Shown here in pieces: positions 1-12,369 of a stretch of DNA of 64,000 nucleotides; position 1 is the stretch's first letter; every line of letters starts with the position of its first letter. The position numbers were made by a program, and so were the translations under genes. The notes under the pieces were generated by a model. That model did not search any database. It was given only the letters and a program-made list of their open reading frames with translations, and was not told the origin of the DNA. The DNA comes from Anagrus nilaparvatae (taxonomy: Eukaryota; Arthropoda; Insecta; Hymenoptera; Mymaridae). The DNA is taken from NCBI GenBank assembly GCA_022575985.1, contig JAKSXM010000277.1:496001-560000 (forward strand). Reading direction: 5' to 3'.

Positions 1-77
1 AGATTTAATAAATGTTTTTATTTTTTTTATTTTGATTATACAAACAATTTATTTCAAATACATTTCACAGTACTAAG

Positions 78-3000
78 ATGGGTAAATATAAAATAGAAAC
101 ATACGATGAAAGTTTGATTGATGAAGTTCGCAAAAATGAAGTCATTTGGATGAAAAATCATCCTCAACATTCAAGTAAATATGAAGTTGGGAAAGCCTGG
201 AATAATATTGCTTTGAACGTTGGAATAGATAGTAAGAAGAGAGATATATTATTAATTAATAATAAATTTTTTTTTAATTATCATAGAAATATTTAGCTAG
301 ATCCTCTCTGACTTCACGACCTAAGCCAACTCTTCTGTCAATTGGAATGATAATTTTTTTGTTTTGAGTAGTATGATGTTGCAGCTCTGTCAATATTTTT
401 TCTTCTCCTTCTAAATCTAAAATTGTATTGTGCAAAACACATATGCACTTAATCATATCATTAACAGTCTCTGGTTTTTGAAATATTGTTGTTTCAAGTA
501 TTCGCCATTTCATAGCGCTTATCCCAAATGCACACTCAACTACTCTTCTCGTTGCTGATATTCTATAGTTATAATTTATTTGGTAAGGAAGTAAATCATT
601 TCCAGGATATGGTTTCATTAAGTTCTCCATAAGAGGATAAGCACTATCTCCTATGAAAAAATGTGGAAGTTTGTAATGTGAGTTGGGTAATATTTTTTCT
701 CCAGGAATTGGTAAATTTCCTTTTCTTAGCAGTTTATAAAAATCAGATGCCAACAACGTTCCCCCATCACTTTGCATTCCATAACCACCAACATCTATTG
801 CTATGTATTTATAACGAGCATCAACCACAGCTTGTAAAACAATCGAGAAAAACTTTTTATAATTAAAATACTGTGAAATAGTATTATCTGGACATTTTAT
901 TCTCACATGTTTCCCATCGATACATCCAAGGCAGTTAAGGCATTTCCAACGTCTCAAGAAATCACGAGAAATTTTTTTAAATCTTTTTTCTGAAGGTGCT
1001 GGCATGTGAATCCTATAAAGTGAATTCCAAATATATTTAATAGTTTCTTTAAATATTTTGCATATAGTTGATGTTCCCATTCTAAATGAAAACCCCATGG
1101 ATTTATATGAAGCACCAGTAGCTAAAATCCTAGAAACATAAATTTAATAACAAAATTGAATAATAATTTATCTTTAATATTTCTATCTTTGCTGACTAAA
1201 TTGTAATAAATATATGCAAATAATTATTTTTATTTCAAAAATTTTTTATTAATATTAATAATTATATTATGAATAACTTAATTTATTTATAAAAATTGAT
1301 TATTATGTATAATGCTTTTTTTTTAGAAGTTACTCTGCAAAAAAGGTTCAAATATTTAAAGCAAATTTTTTATAAAGAACATGAAAAAGTAATAGCGCAT
1401 GAGGGAACATCTGGCTCTGCTGCCAATAATTATCAATCTAATTGGCAGTTTTATATAAGCATGAAATTTATACTTGATGAAAACAAAAAATTCAAGTCTA
1501 CAGGAAATTGGACTCTGTATAAAAAGAAGATGCAGCAAGAGACTCAGGAAAGTAGTGAAGAAGAGTCATCTGATAGTGTTTCCGAAACAGAATTAGAAAT
1601 AAAGCCTGATCCAGTTATAGTTAAAAATAAAACTGGCTCTAAAACTAAAAATCAAAAAACTACTAATGCTGAAAAGTTGGACGAAGCTTTAGATATTGAT
1701 AAACAGAAATTGGAAGCATTACAAAGAATGGAAAAGTATTTGCAAGATAATACGGCTAAGAATGACAATAATGAGCAGTTGAAAAACCCTAACCCAGATT
1801 CTGACGTATTATTTTTTAATAGCTTGATTGAACACATGAAAAAAATACCACCAGAAAAAAAACTTCTTTGCCAAGAAAACATTACAAATGTTATTTATAA
1901 ATTTGCTTACAATACAAGCACTTGGCAAAAAAAAGATAAAAAATATAAAAAAGGTAATTTTATACATACTATTTTATGATTTTGAAAGAAGATAACGTAT
2001 AAAAACTAAATATTTTAGATGTTATATCTGGAGAGAGTGAAATCGTAAATTTAATATCACCGTCTTCATCACCATCACCTTTGCAATCGCCATTAATATC
2101 ACCAATACCATCACCTTTATCAATACCTCACAGTGCTGATTTTTTTAATGAAGAAATCGCAGAAACAAATTATTTTGTCCCAAAACAAGGTAATTTTATT
2201 TTCTTTTTTTTTTTATAATTTATAGCATACACTTTTTATGCATATTCTTTTAATTTATAGACAAATTGCAAATCAAACCTTTAAATCAAGGAGATGATCT
2301 AATCGACATAAAAAATAAATCAACACAAAAACAAAAATATGATGTTAATATGAAAAAATTTTCAAATATTTCTGAATATACTCATGAATTAAATAAAACT
2401 AAGCCAAAAATTCATAATGAAGAAATCAAGCATTTACAAACAAACTTGCAACCCATACCTAAATCTGCAAAAAGAAAAATATTAAATTACAGTGGGGATC
2501 AATTAGATAACAAAAATGTGATACTGTCGCCTAAGCATAATTATGATGAAAATTTGCAGCACAATAATGACTTAATCAAAAAGTCAAAAAATGAAAATTT
2601 GATAACTCAAGATTGTGATAGTTTCAAAAATGATGATAACAATGAATATGATATTTATAAAAATAAAAATTTACAAGGAAATGTAAATAACGATAATAAA
2701 AGAATTTATTTCCGGAACTGTTCTGAGCATCCAATGCAAATTAAAGGAAGAAATTCACAGATAGATGATAATATGTATACTCAGTTCATCAGTTCAAAGT
2801 CTAAACCAGATAATAATTTGATTATTAGAAATGAAAATTCAGAAAATTTGACGTTCAATTCTCAGTCAGTCGATGATGTGTTAAGAGTTCAGGATTTGAA
2901 TAATTATAAGTTTAAACAGCGCTCTAATAATTATGATTTTGAAGAAACAAATTCTAAATCAAGCTTATGTAACAATATAAAAACAAGTGCTAAGAGTATC

Positions 3001-4069
3001 ATTCCATGTTCTTCAAAATTTAATTACCACCTACCGATGTTTCAAACAAATAACAATATGATAAAAACAGCATCTGGAAACGTGGCTTATTATGTACCTC
3101 ATGAATATTCTCAGGGAATTCACAATTCAAATGAAACAATATTACCATATAATACTCAAATAACTAGAAATTTAAACAGTAATAATGAATATAATTATGA
3201 CTATAATAATGATGATCATTATGCCCAACGAGTAAATAGTTCATCAAAAATCTCTCTTATACCTGAAGGAGAAGTCATTCCTCAAAATTTACAGTACGAT
3301 CCTTCTCGATTGAGCAGATTATTGAAAGAGGACGTGATGAAAGCCCAAAATTACAATTATAATACTGGATTTGATAACCATAATTTAAATAGACAACGTT
3401 TACAACCAAGATTTTTCAACAATTATAAAAGATGTGTTAATAATCTTCCTGCCTATAAACCATTATTGTGTTCCTGACTCACCAATATTAAATAATTCTT
3501 GTGACTATAATTATTTGCATTCTACAATTAACAGTGAGCATATAATTCCATTCAAAGGAATTTTTCCAGACAGTGAGTATTAACTAAAAAAAAAAAAATA
3601 ATATTTTTATTTACTAAATTGCTTATTTTTAGTTTCTGTTAATTCTAATACTTCTGATATCCAGCCAAATAAAATAAGTGAAATTGATCCAGGCATTTCA
3701 GTTAATCCCTATGAGTTTAATTTTCCTGAAACTTGTTACCAGCAACCAATGGACTCTTTAAGATGTAAGTTTAAATTTAAAAAATACTTGAAGAATATTA
3801 TATTAAGAATATTTCTCATTGAAAATTTTAACGCAGATAAAGAAAACATTGAGATGAATCCAAGAGCAAATATTTCTAATATTAATATAAAAGCTCAAAA
3901 TAATCGAGAAGCACTATCGGAGATAATTCCTAAGCAACAAGGTAATTTATTCAGAGATAAAATTATTTTATTTAATTTTTAATTGTTTGAATATTTTTTA
4001 GACGATGGTTCAAATGAAGAAAAAAAGATCGATCAAGCTCTTCCTCCAAGAAAAAGAAAACTATACTAA
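78..4069 (+). CDS. MADF-BESS DNA-binding protein of the Harbinger element (7 exons)
   Basis: Exons inferred from GT-AG sites with matching phases: 78-231, 1327-1953, 2019-2189, 2261-3572, 3633-3764, 3837-3941, 4002-4069; every junction is phase 1. The N-terminus is an Adf1-type MADF domain (DEVRKNEVIWMKNHPQH, continuing over the first intron as GID-KVTLQKRFKYLK). Exon 2 holds a BESS-like motif (SLIEHMKKIPPEKK). The long Asn/Lys/Ser-rich middle looks disordered, and the C-terminus ends in the basic, NLS-like PPRKRKLY. Harbinger elements need such a Myb/MADF partner to carry the transposase to the nucleus and to DNA. The reading frame shifts once near 3440-3475: the upstream frame stops at 3475-3477, while the neighbouring frame stays open to the donor at 3573. 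This is either a real lesion or a sequence error. The transposase exon on the other strand occupies most of intron 1. Confidence 0.7.
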
Positions 4070-4760
4070 TTTTAATTTTTTTAAGTATTTAGTATGATTA
4101 AAGATATTAATAAAAGAAAAAAAAATCATAAAAATTAGCTTTGGTAGAAAAATTTTAATATTTAAATTTACTTTTAAAATATTATTACCTTAGAAATAAA
4201 GATTCATATATATATATATATATGATTATGATAAGATATGACTGATGGGTATGGAATATTGTATTTAAATATTTGTATGATTTCGAAGATTAAAATTAAT
4301 CATTAAGTACACAAATTTACGTTATTTAAAAAATTTTTTGTTCAATTTATGTTTTTAATATTCAGAAAAAAAATACATACTACTTTTTCACTTAATTATA
4401 TATTTTTTTTTTACTATCATTATCATGAATACCAATTCTTTACCGTATAGTTAAAACCAATCTTTCCTCTGCCAAAATTGGAGCCTTGTGAAAATTACAC
4501 CAATTACGTTGACAATAAGGTTGAATTTTTGCTAAAATGTAATCAAATGTTTCAATATTCATCCTTGTGTATTCATAGAATTTTTCTGGATATTTTCTTA
4601 AAAGAGGAAATAAATGATGGTATTCGCCATAAGTTTTTCTTTGTTTGAAAATTTCGTGCACTTGAAATCTTCTTATACTGGATAAAAGGTATTTTATTGT
4701 TAAACTTGGACTTTCAAGTAATAAAATAATTTTATCTAAAGGCAATCTACCAATGTTCAT
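274..4760 (-). CDS. PIF/Harbinger transposase (HARBI1-like), two exons
   Basis: Exon 1 is 4760-4444 and exon 2 is 1129-274, separated by a 3.3-kb intron. The donor (CG|GTAAAG) and acceptor (TTTCTAG|GATT) join in phase to give LTIRILATGASYKSMGFSF, the usual transposase core just before the nuclease. Total length is about 390 residues, normal for the family. Catalytic residues are visible: first Asp in CLGCIDGKHVRI, second Asp in FFIGDSAYPL, Glu in RRVVECAFG. No stop or frameshift is seen, so the enzyme may be active. The start was set at the ATG at 4760; a slightly upstream GTG-initiated reading is less likely. The intron holds exons 2-7 of the opposite-strand partner gene, an unusual arrangement. 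Confidence 0.85.
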
Positions 4761-5315
4761 TTTGTACCTATACACATAATAAAAATATTTTTAAAATAAA
4801 AAGATTAAGAAAAAAAATGTATTATTAAATAAAATTATTTAAATAAAGCTTGAATTTTGTTTCTTTTATATACAGTTGTAATTTAGTGTAATCAATATAA
4901 ATTTTACTTTTGTTTAAAAGATAGTTACAATTGATTTATTTTTAATTATTTTATGGAAATAAGAAAGTTACTTACTTGTGTTTTGAATACGCTAATTTTA
5001 AAACATAAATAATAAAATTAATATTTAATACAAAATATATAGCTATAGGTATGCCAATTAGCTGATACTAAATGATAATAAATATAGTATAAAATATAAC
5101 TCCAAAAACTTTTAAAAGATTCTGATATTGTTTTCATGAAAATTCTCGAAAGACTGTTTGATCGTCAGCACCTCATACTTTTTTATCGATCGATCGTTAC
5201 CGTCTTTCGGAGCACGGTGTTGCGAAGTAAAATTTTCTTTCGAAACACGGTGTTTCGAAGGAGCTCTTCTTTCGATATACGTTCTTTCGAAAGAAAGCTC
5301 ACTGTGAACGGGCCC

Positions 5316-5780
5316 TATAACAATAATTTATTTTCCTTGTCAGTGGCCAGAAAGCACGTATTTACCGGCCACTGCGTGACCGGAAAAAACGTCTTTTCTC
5401 GCCACTAACGAAAAAAAATCGTAAGCGTGCATAAATAAAAAGAATGACCCAAATCACAATTTACGTGCATTTTTTTTAATTGAGGTAAATAAGCTGTTGG
5501 TAAGTAAAAAATGAAATGTTTCACCTTGATTCCATCAATCTACTATTTACAAAGTCGTTAAAATAAAGTTTTTGAAAAAAAATATTTTACATTTAACTTT
5601 ATTTGCATGTACCTTTTTTATTCATTTTAATATGTTAAGTAAAGTTTAAATGACATTCGTATATGCAAAATACTCAAAAATAAATACAAAATAACATATT
5701 ATAGGTACGCTTATTAAGGTACTATAGCAAAATTTTTGGTAGATTATAAAAGACTTCACAGAAAAATAAAAAAAATATTT
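5316..5780. other. Intergenic, no gene recognised
   Basis: Low-complexity AT-rich sequence right of the Harbinger element. A short imperfect hairpin (CAGTGGCC near 5341, GGCCACTG near 5368) is present. No coding signal was seen. Confidence 0.4.
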
Positions 5781-6010
5781 TTAATTTAAATTATTCGACA
5801 GTGAAATAGATAAATCTTTCAAAGAAAAACCATCTTCTCCATCTATCAAATTATAAATATGATTTGTCAATTTTAAGGCTTTAACCAATTTTTCAAATGG
5901 TAGATATCTAAGTAAATAAAGTATTTCATCACCGATCAAAATTAATTTTTGTTTGGCTCTTGTTAAAGCTGCAGTTAATCTCTGATGATCAAGTAAAATA
6001 CCATATTCAT
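5781..6010 (-). pseudogene. DNA2-like helicase/nuclease C-terminal fragment
   Basis: A single open segment reads YGILLDHQRLTAALTRAKQK followed by LILIGDE, which matches superfamily 1 helicase motif VI and the following strand (RRLNVALTRAK..LI..GD) in DNA2, the Okazaki-fragment nuclease-helicase. It then runs to a stop at 5781-5783. Upstream helicase motifs and the nuclease domain are absent, and no clean splice acceptor is seen at the 5' edge (about 6010). It is therefore a detached terminal exon, probably non-functional. Another UvrD/UPF1-type helicase remains possible because motif VI is shared. Confidence 0.6.
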
Positions 6011-6837
6011 AAAAAAATTAATTCAATAAAATTTTTTTATTTGAGAAATGTTTTTATTCAAATAAAAAAAAAAATTACTTTTATTTTAAAATCCGATGGT
6101 GTACTTTTTGAACAATTGTAAATAAGGGGCCCAGATGTCACGCTCTTGCTTAAATAAAAAAAATATATAATTTAAGATTATTTATTTGAAAACATCGCCA
6201 ATTTTCTGTAATATCTATGATTTCTTTCATTTTTCACTTGATTATAACATTGTATACAATTTTTTTTATTAAATTCAATAAATTATCTAAACTTTTCTTA
6301 CAAATTGAGTTTACATTTAACAATGTTATAAAAATAATTTAATTAAAAAAAAAAGAAAGTGCTGGAAAATTTAAAAAAATTGTCTGGAATGTCAGGGAAA
6401 CTCGGGGATTTTTAAAATTTCAGTTCCGTGGCCACCCTGGTATAGCAATTAAATTGACTTAAAAATTTTATTACAATTTTAGTCAAAAAAGTTGAAATTT
6501 TATTATACTTTATTTTTTATTATTACATGAAATTAAATTACAATAATACAGATTTTACTTCTATAATTTAAAACCACACTTATAGCATTAAAATTTATAG
6601 TAGAATGAAAAAGTTTTAAAATGAATTCTCTGAAGAGTTCAATCATTTATTTTAAAATGCTAGAGAAATTTTGCTGCAATTTTTTTATTTGAAAAATTAA
6701 TAAATTGAATTTATAAATTAAAATGTTTTTAAAATTTATTTTACGTCAACTTTTAATTTAAAAAAAATGAAGAAATATTTGATCTATAAATATTGTAAAA
6801 AAAAAAAAAAATAAAATAAAAAAAAAATTAATTAATC

Positions 6838-6905
6838 TCGGATTTGATTCCGAGACGCCCACCGTTCTAATCGACGCTTTTATCCACTCAGCCGCGAGCG
6901 CTTTT
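6838..6905 (-). repeat. tRNA-like (SINE head or decayed tRNA)
   Basis: The minus strand has an A-box-like CGGCTGAGTGG and, about 40 bases on, a B-box-like GAATCAAATCC followed by a T-rich tail. Spacing fits a tRNA-derived polymerase III promoter. A full cloverleaf could not be drawn with confidence, so a tRNA-derived SINE is favoured over a working tRNA. Confidence 0.3.
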
Positions 6906-7303
6906 GAAGTCATTGACCTAAACTGCATATAAACACGTCTTCCCGCTTATCCCCTGCTCGATAAAATTTCTATTATTGTACTATTATTGCATAAGTCAAT
7001 ATTTTAATGACTTGAATTATTAATTTTATTGCTAGTACAATCGTTTTTTTCATTAATCTTTAATTAATAAGCGCTAAATAGCGAATAATAAAAAGTGCAA
7101 TTAGTCCCCAAAGTGTAGTATTAGGGACCGCCACCGTCGCGCAAAATTACCGTTTCGGCGATTACGTGGAGGGATAGGACTTGATCAATGCTGCTCTTTC
7201 CTTTAATCTCTGATTATAACCTCAAAAAATAAGCGTTGTGAGAATAAAAAATAGCTGTTTGAAAAATCGTTGGAAAACTTGAAATTTTTATAGATTTTTA
7301 AAA

Positions 7304-8159
7304 ATGGATACAAACAGAATAAAAGAAATTAAAGAGTATAGAAACCGACGACGTCATATTATGTATTTGGTTTTAATAAGCTGTGATTTTAATTATGAAC
7401 GTAGTGCCAGAAAATACAATGAATTGTATAAGAATTATGTACATGTACCGGCATCTCCGATGGTTTTTAGAAGGTAATTTATCATTGCTCTTAAATTAAT
7501 AAATAGCACATAAGACAAATTACTTTAATTGATTACCTGAAACAATCATAAGGTACTCGTATCAGTACATGAACGATCACCAGTACCTGAACGATCGTTC
7601 AGAATTTGATTTTTTTCATATTTGTTAATTTTAAATTAAAAAAATGGATAAATATTAAAGCTGAAGTATCACTGCATAATTAAAAAAAAAAATTAAAAGA
7701 TTATCATTAGAATCAACAAAGAAAGAAAGAATTGAAAATTTTAGGTCGTTCAGGTACTGGAGCATTTTCTTATACACGGTTTTCCCATTTAAAATTCGGC
7801 CGTTCATGTATACTGGTGCAAAAAATATGTCGCGAATATTACTTAATTTCGCAAAATAAAATGCTAATTGGGATAAAATTTTTGTGTTAATGTATTGGTA
7901 AGGGTTCAAAGTAACCATTAAAAACAAAACTTTTACGATTAATAAGATTATTTATTAAATATTTCACATTTAATAAACGAAAATCCTTAACCGTTCATCT
8001 ACCGGTACAAGTACCTTATTTTTAGCATAATAAACTAGATAATTTATTAAAAATAAAGTTTTTTATATATTTTTTTTTTTTCGTTACAGATTACACCTTG
8101 CCTATAGGGCCATGATGCATGTAACGCAAGAGGACGAAAGGCTTATTTTTAATTCATAA
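7304..8159 (+). CDS. Small two-exon protein with HTH (DUF4817-like) segment
   Basis: Exon 1 (7304-7473) and exon 2 (8090-8159) join in phase (AG|GTAATT, TTACAG|A) to encode 79 residues with no internal stop. The segment ISCDFNYERSARKYNELY resembles the DUF4817-type helix-turn-helix common in insect transposon-associated proteins (aligned to the pattern GN..RA.R.Y...YP). The rest is basic (KEYRNRRRH) and ends with a short acidic tail. It could be a domesticated or relic DNA-binding protein. The 616-base intron contains a TIR element. Splicing is inferred from consensus sites only. Confidence 0.5.
7551..8016. mobile_element. Non-autonomous TIR element in the intron of the small HTH gene
   Basis: The ends are AGGTACTCGTATCAGTA and TACCGGTACAAGTACCT, approximate inverted repeats, flanked by TA on each side (7549-7550, 8017-8018). 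Internal GTACCTGAACGATCGTTC blocks recur in inverted form. The TA duplication suggests a Tc1/mariner-like mover. No transposase is encoded. Confidence 0.55.
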
Positions 8160-9241
8160 TTAATATTCTCAATTATTGTATGCTTATTGATTCTAAAATA
8201 ATAAAGTTTCAAATAATTGTAATATTTACTAAATTATCATTCATTTATTTTTAAAATGATACATGATCAATTCTTGGTGCATTTGTTCTCAAGAGAGTTT
8301 CAAAGTCTTTGATTTGGAAATAAAAATGGTTTAATTGGAGATCCTTTACTGTATAAACATTGTTAGTAGGGCACAAAATTTTTTTTTCATAGTTAAAATT
8401 TATTTTTTTTTTTTTAACAGATTATAAATCATGCTCGTTGCACCAACTTATAATTAAATTTTTCTTGTTGAAAACATGCATCAACATAATTTTTTTGTTT
8501 TATAATTTAAATATGAAAAGGAGTAGGTTATGAAAATTTATATTATTAGTGAAGGAACAAATTTAATTTTTCAAGTATTTTAAAATTTTGCTTATTTTAC
8601 CACAACTTCCTTAGATTAAATGTTATACACTGTCATATTATAATTTTAATTTATTTATTGTTAAATATATTTATTCATTAGTTTGCCTTTACATTTTTTT
8701 TAAATAGAATTTACTTATTTTCTCAAGTTAATCATCATTTACAGTTATTTGATGTCTGCTTATTTTTATACATTCGGTTTATTACAATAGTTTATCTAAA
8801 TTCGTTTGTAAACAAACATCATTTAAAGTATCCGATTTTCTGTGCTTAAAAATTTTCAGTTTTTGAAGCTTTTACCTATAAAAATCATTTTTTCTTTCGT
8901 ACTTTCGTAAGTACGAACTTGTTTATAAAGTTTTTAAAAAATCATTATCATAAAAATTAATACCAATTATTTTTAAAGTAATTTTTTCTTTGCAACATTT
9001 TTTTTTTCTTTTTTTATTAAAATATTTTTTTATTAATAACTATAGTAACAATTAACACAATTAAAAGGGTAATTAAAATTCATTAACTTATTATTTCAAT
9101 AAAAAAAATAAAAAAATTTAATTATAATAATAATAAATCAACGAAGATTTGTTTGGTTCTTAATTAGTATTTATTTATACTAATTTCTTTCCATCTCTTC
9201 AATTTTAGAATGGTAGGCCTAGGATAAAAGTATTGAAGAAA
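8160..9241. other. Intergenic, nothing recognised
   Basis: Very AT-rich sequence with long T and A runs. No coding segment with plausible splice sites was found. Confidence 0.4.
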
Positions 9242-9478
9242 TTAGTTAATTAAAAAAAAAAAGTAAATAATAATTATAATTAATAAAAATACTTTAAGAA
9301 TACTGTTTTGGCTTATTAGCCAAATTGTTGGTGGTTTAATATGGCTTGTTCTTTTATATAATTTTACTTGATTTAAGTCATTTGAAATATATTGAATGAA
9401 AAATCTTTTTTCTTTGGTTTCATCAACTGATGGTTTAAAAATTATTTGATTAAAAACTTTTTTAACTAATCCAATCAT
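9242..9478 (-). CDS. Uncharacterised small ORF, possible tail-anchored protein
   Basis: 78 residues with a charged middle (SVDETKEKRFFIQYIS) and a very hydrophobic C-terminus rich in Ile and Phe that could be a membrane anchor. Codon use in the first 55 residues looks coding-like, but the hydrophobic end could be AT-rich chance sequence. No family was recognised. Confidence 0.25.
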   Translation of the reverse strand: MIGLVKKVFNQIIFKPSVDETKEKRFFIQYISNDLNQVKLYKRTSHIKPPTIWLISQNSILKVFLLIIIIIYFFFLIN

Positions 9479-10570
9479 TTTTATATTATTACAATATGTA
9501 CTTTTTTTATTTAAATATAAAATTATATTTTTCTTTTTGATTATAATTATATTTTTTAGATAAAATAAAATATCAATGTAATTTTTTATTATCTTAAGAT
9601 CTTGTACTATAACCTTCTTAAATTACAAAATTTGTTTTGTTTTTGTTATAATTATTTAGCTGTATTCTGAATGACAGAATGAATTTAAATTAAAAATTAA
9701 ATTGTTCTTTTTTGTATTTTAATTTAAAAAAGACAAAATTTTGGGTAATTTTAGATCGGCTTCTTTTATTATATTACATACTTCTTATGCTTTATAGCGT
9801 TAAAATTTAAACAAATTATATAAAAATCTTTATTAAAATTTGATTAACTTTTATTAAATTTAAAGTTAAGAATTAAAGAAATAAAAAATAAAATTAATGT
9901 TTACAAAATTAACAAATTAATCAATAACATAAAAGTATATTTATTTATTAAAAAACGTATATTACTTTATTATTGTATAGAAAAAACTCCAATTTTTATA
10001 CAGTCAAATTAGAGTTTTAGTCAAATTGGAGTTTTTCTACAATATGTATTAAACTAATATTACCCCTCCTACTATATTAATTATTAATATTATGTTTCTC
10101 TTTCTCAGCTCTCTGATGTGCTTCTTCTTCTTTTCGTTTAGGTATCGAGGCAGTGTGAGGCAGTGTCATGAAAGATGGGGTTTCAGTTTGTTAACGGATT
10201 TTTTTTTATATACCTATATTTATTATCATTTTCTTTTTTTATATTTAAATGAAACTGAATATTTTTTATACATAATTTTGAACTAAAATCAATTATTTTA
10301 ACTAGAATTTCTGTTTTGCATAGATTAATAATTACAATTGTATCTTATCTTATAAGATAATAAAAAAGACATAAGATTCAGATTTTAACATAAAATAATA
10401 ATTTCTACACTATGCAAGTATTTAATGTTAAATATGTTATATATTTAATGTTATATATTTTTGAAATAAAAATAAATTTTTTTTATTGTGTGTACGAGAT
10501 ACGAAAATAAGTTTTTGATTAGTTTTCTTTCGCGTTTCGCGCGGATGATATGGGACATTTGACATTTACA
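9479..10570. other. Intergenic, no gene; short hairpin near 9980-10037
   Basis: AT-rich DNA. AAAAACTCCAATTT and its inverted copy AAATTGGAGTTTTT (about 9980-10037) form a short imperfect hairpin. Nothing else was recognised. Confidence 0.4.
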
Positions 10571-10934
10571 TGGTTTTCTTATATGCTTCTTAGCGCAAAA
10601 ATTCAAATTAATTTTATTTAATTCTTTTATTTTTTTTATTTACATACCGAAAAATATTTATTTTTTTTAATTTAGTTAATTATTAATCAAATAAACAATG
10701 TAAAGAAATTTTTATATAACTTTAAATGCAATTATCAGTATTATAGAAAAAGTTATGTTATATATGTTATTCGAACAATCGTAAACAAACGATTTTATAT
10801 GTCATTTTTAATACATTTTTATTGTTTTATCTTTGTAAAAATACATTATTTAATTAAAAGAATTTAATATTATGGTCCAAAATTAAAAAAAACAAAAATA
10901 AATTTTGAATTTTAGCGCCAAGAAGCATAAGAAG
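10566..10934. mobile_element. TIR element, copy A
   Basis: The left end TTACATGGTTTTCTTATATG continues into GCTTCTTAGCGC, and the right end is GCGCCAAGAAGCATAAGAAG. The same ends and interior (for example GCAATTATCAGTATTATAGA) recur at about 14047-14388 and 35110-35486, so this is a dispersed non-autonomous DNA transposon of about 350 bases. No coding capacity. Confidence 0.65.
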
Positions 10935-11099
10935 TAAGAATGCACGACGACGTAGTCGATATGCTCCGTTATAGCAGCTGCTCCGTTTAGGAGTCAGCAC
11001 CAGGTCAGCACATTAAAATCTCTCTGAGATATAATTTATTATGGTTTTGTATTTTAAATTTTAATATGAGATTTTTTAATACTTTTTAAAAGTTTTTAA

Positions 11100-11510
11100 A
11101 AGTTCTGAAAGTAAAATTCACGAAGACAAACCAGAAACTTCAAAAAAAACTTAAACCCATACCAGAGGTTAAAAACTTATTAAGAACTGTAATATTTTTT
11201 TAAAATCTTCACCAGCATCAAGAGCAAAGAGAACCAGAGTGCTAGTGAGTATAATAAATTTGAGTTTTTTGAAAATGTTTAAAAACTATATTTAATTTCA
11301 TTTTAGCCAAAAAAATTACAAACAAGTATTAATTGTGAAGAAATTGAAGGGCATCTAGCAAATATTTCTGATATTGAAGCTGGTGAACCAAGCAAAAATT
11401 AAACAGATGATATAGAAAATTTTGTACAGCCAATATACTTTGAATGAGAATTGCGAAATTACCAAACCGTTGGTCTTAACTGGATGAAAGTTGAAGATAA
11501 AATTCTCTAG
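11100..11510 (+). pseudogene. Possible SNF2-family helicase fragment (SMARCAD1/Etl1-like)
   Basis: Short exon-like pieces on the plus strand: KKLKPIPEVKNLLRTV (about 11145-11190), SSPASRAKRTRVL near a splice-donor-like site, then after a possible acceptor KLQTSINCEEIEGHLANISD and ELRNYQTVGLNWMK. The last resembles the LR.YQ..GLNW motif at the entrance to SNF2 ATPases such as SMARCAD1. Stops interrupt it (after GEPSKN and before ELRNYQ). The identification rests mainly on that one motif. Confidence 0.35.
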
Positions 11511-11926
11511 TTCTACTATTAATTTATTATATTTCGATTTGCTATCTATTAATCTCTCGCTGATACTTCGTTTACCCATCTTTTCTTCTTATTTTACAAT
11601 ATTTTTGATCAAATAATTTATTAATCAAAATAAATTACTAAATTAAATGAACATTGTTACAAGCGAGTTATCAAGTTTTAAAATGAATTGTAGGTTTTCC
11701 CTTTTTATTGTTTATAGTTAATTGAAAATTAAAAATGTTACGCTAAAAAATATTTCTGCTTTTGGATCCCGGAATTTCTTTTTTCAATGACTTAAAACGT
11801 AAAGAAAATAAAAAAAAAAAAAAATTATTTCTTTTTTTTGTCAAATAATTTTTCAAATTTTATCATACCAATATACGCATATCCCGCAAGTAAGTGGGAA
11901 AAACATATTTTGCTTAATTTTCTTTA

Positions 11927-12367
11927 CCGCCAAGTCACGTGACCATTTAAATAACTGACCAAAAATTGTAATTCCACGGGAAATTTTACATAAGGATATA
12001 ATTATGCAAAAGTTTAGCGACACCAAAAATATTTCACGAAGTATAAGAAACAAATTTTTAAAAAAATTTTCGTCGTTTACACCCACTTAAGGGGTTCCCT
12101 GGATTTAGTCGACCCCTAAAACGTCCTTAAATGATGTAAAAATTGGCATGGATTTATTTTTTAGCCTAAAATTTTACATACTTCACTAAGAGCACTTTTT
12201 TTGTGAATCACCCTAATGTATATGGTTTTTTAGTTTATTACAATTTCGCCGTTTTAATACAAAAACTCCTAAAAATATTACAAAATATGTCCTAATGTTA
12301 AATTTCCCGCATAATTCAAATTTTTGGTCACATTTTTAATTGGTCACGTCACTTCGCGGGAAATTTT
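11927..12367. repeat. Inverted repeat, probable non-autonomous element
   Basis: Left arm about 11927-11987 (CAAGTCACGTGACCA ... CGGGAAATTTT) recurs inverted at about 12299-12367 (AAATTTCCCGC ... TGGTCACGTCACTTCGCGGG). Arms are diverged. No target duplication was identified. Confidence 0.5.
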
Positions 12368-12369
12368 AA

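Larger units (their letters stand above)
1..5315. mobile_element. PIF/Harbinger DNA transposon, left end outside window
   Basis: This element carries the two genes expected of an autonomous PIF/Harbinger transposon: a DDE transposase on the minus strand and a MADF-BESS DNA-binding partner on the plus strand. The right end is placed at 5315 because a TTTCG-rich subterminal region (5136-5300) finishes with GTGAACGGGCCC, and ends beginning GGGCC are common in this superfamily. The left end and the target-site duplication cannot be checked because the window starts inside the element. The two genes are interleaved: transposase exon 2 lies inside intron 1 of the partner gene, and partner exons 2-7 lie inside the transposase intron. 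Confidence 0.75.

Noticed and set aside
5136..5408. 90-codon plus-strand ORF
   Set aside because: It lies across the TTTCG-rich terminal repeats of the Harbinger element; the apparent protein is a translation of repeat DNA.
11853..12086. 77-codon minus-strand ORF
   Set aside because: It overlaps one arm of a non-coding inverted repeat and shows no domain.
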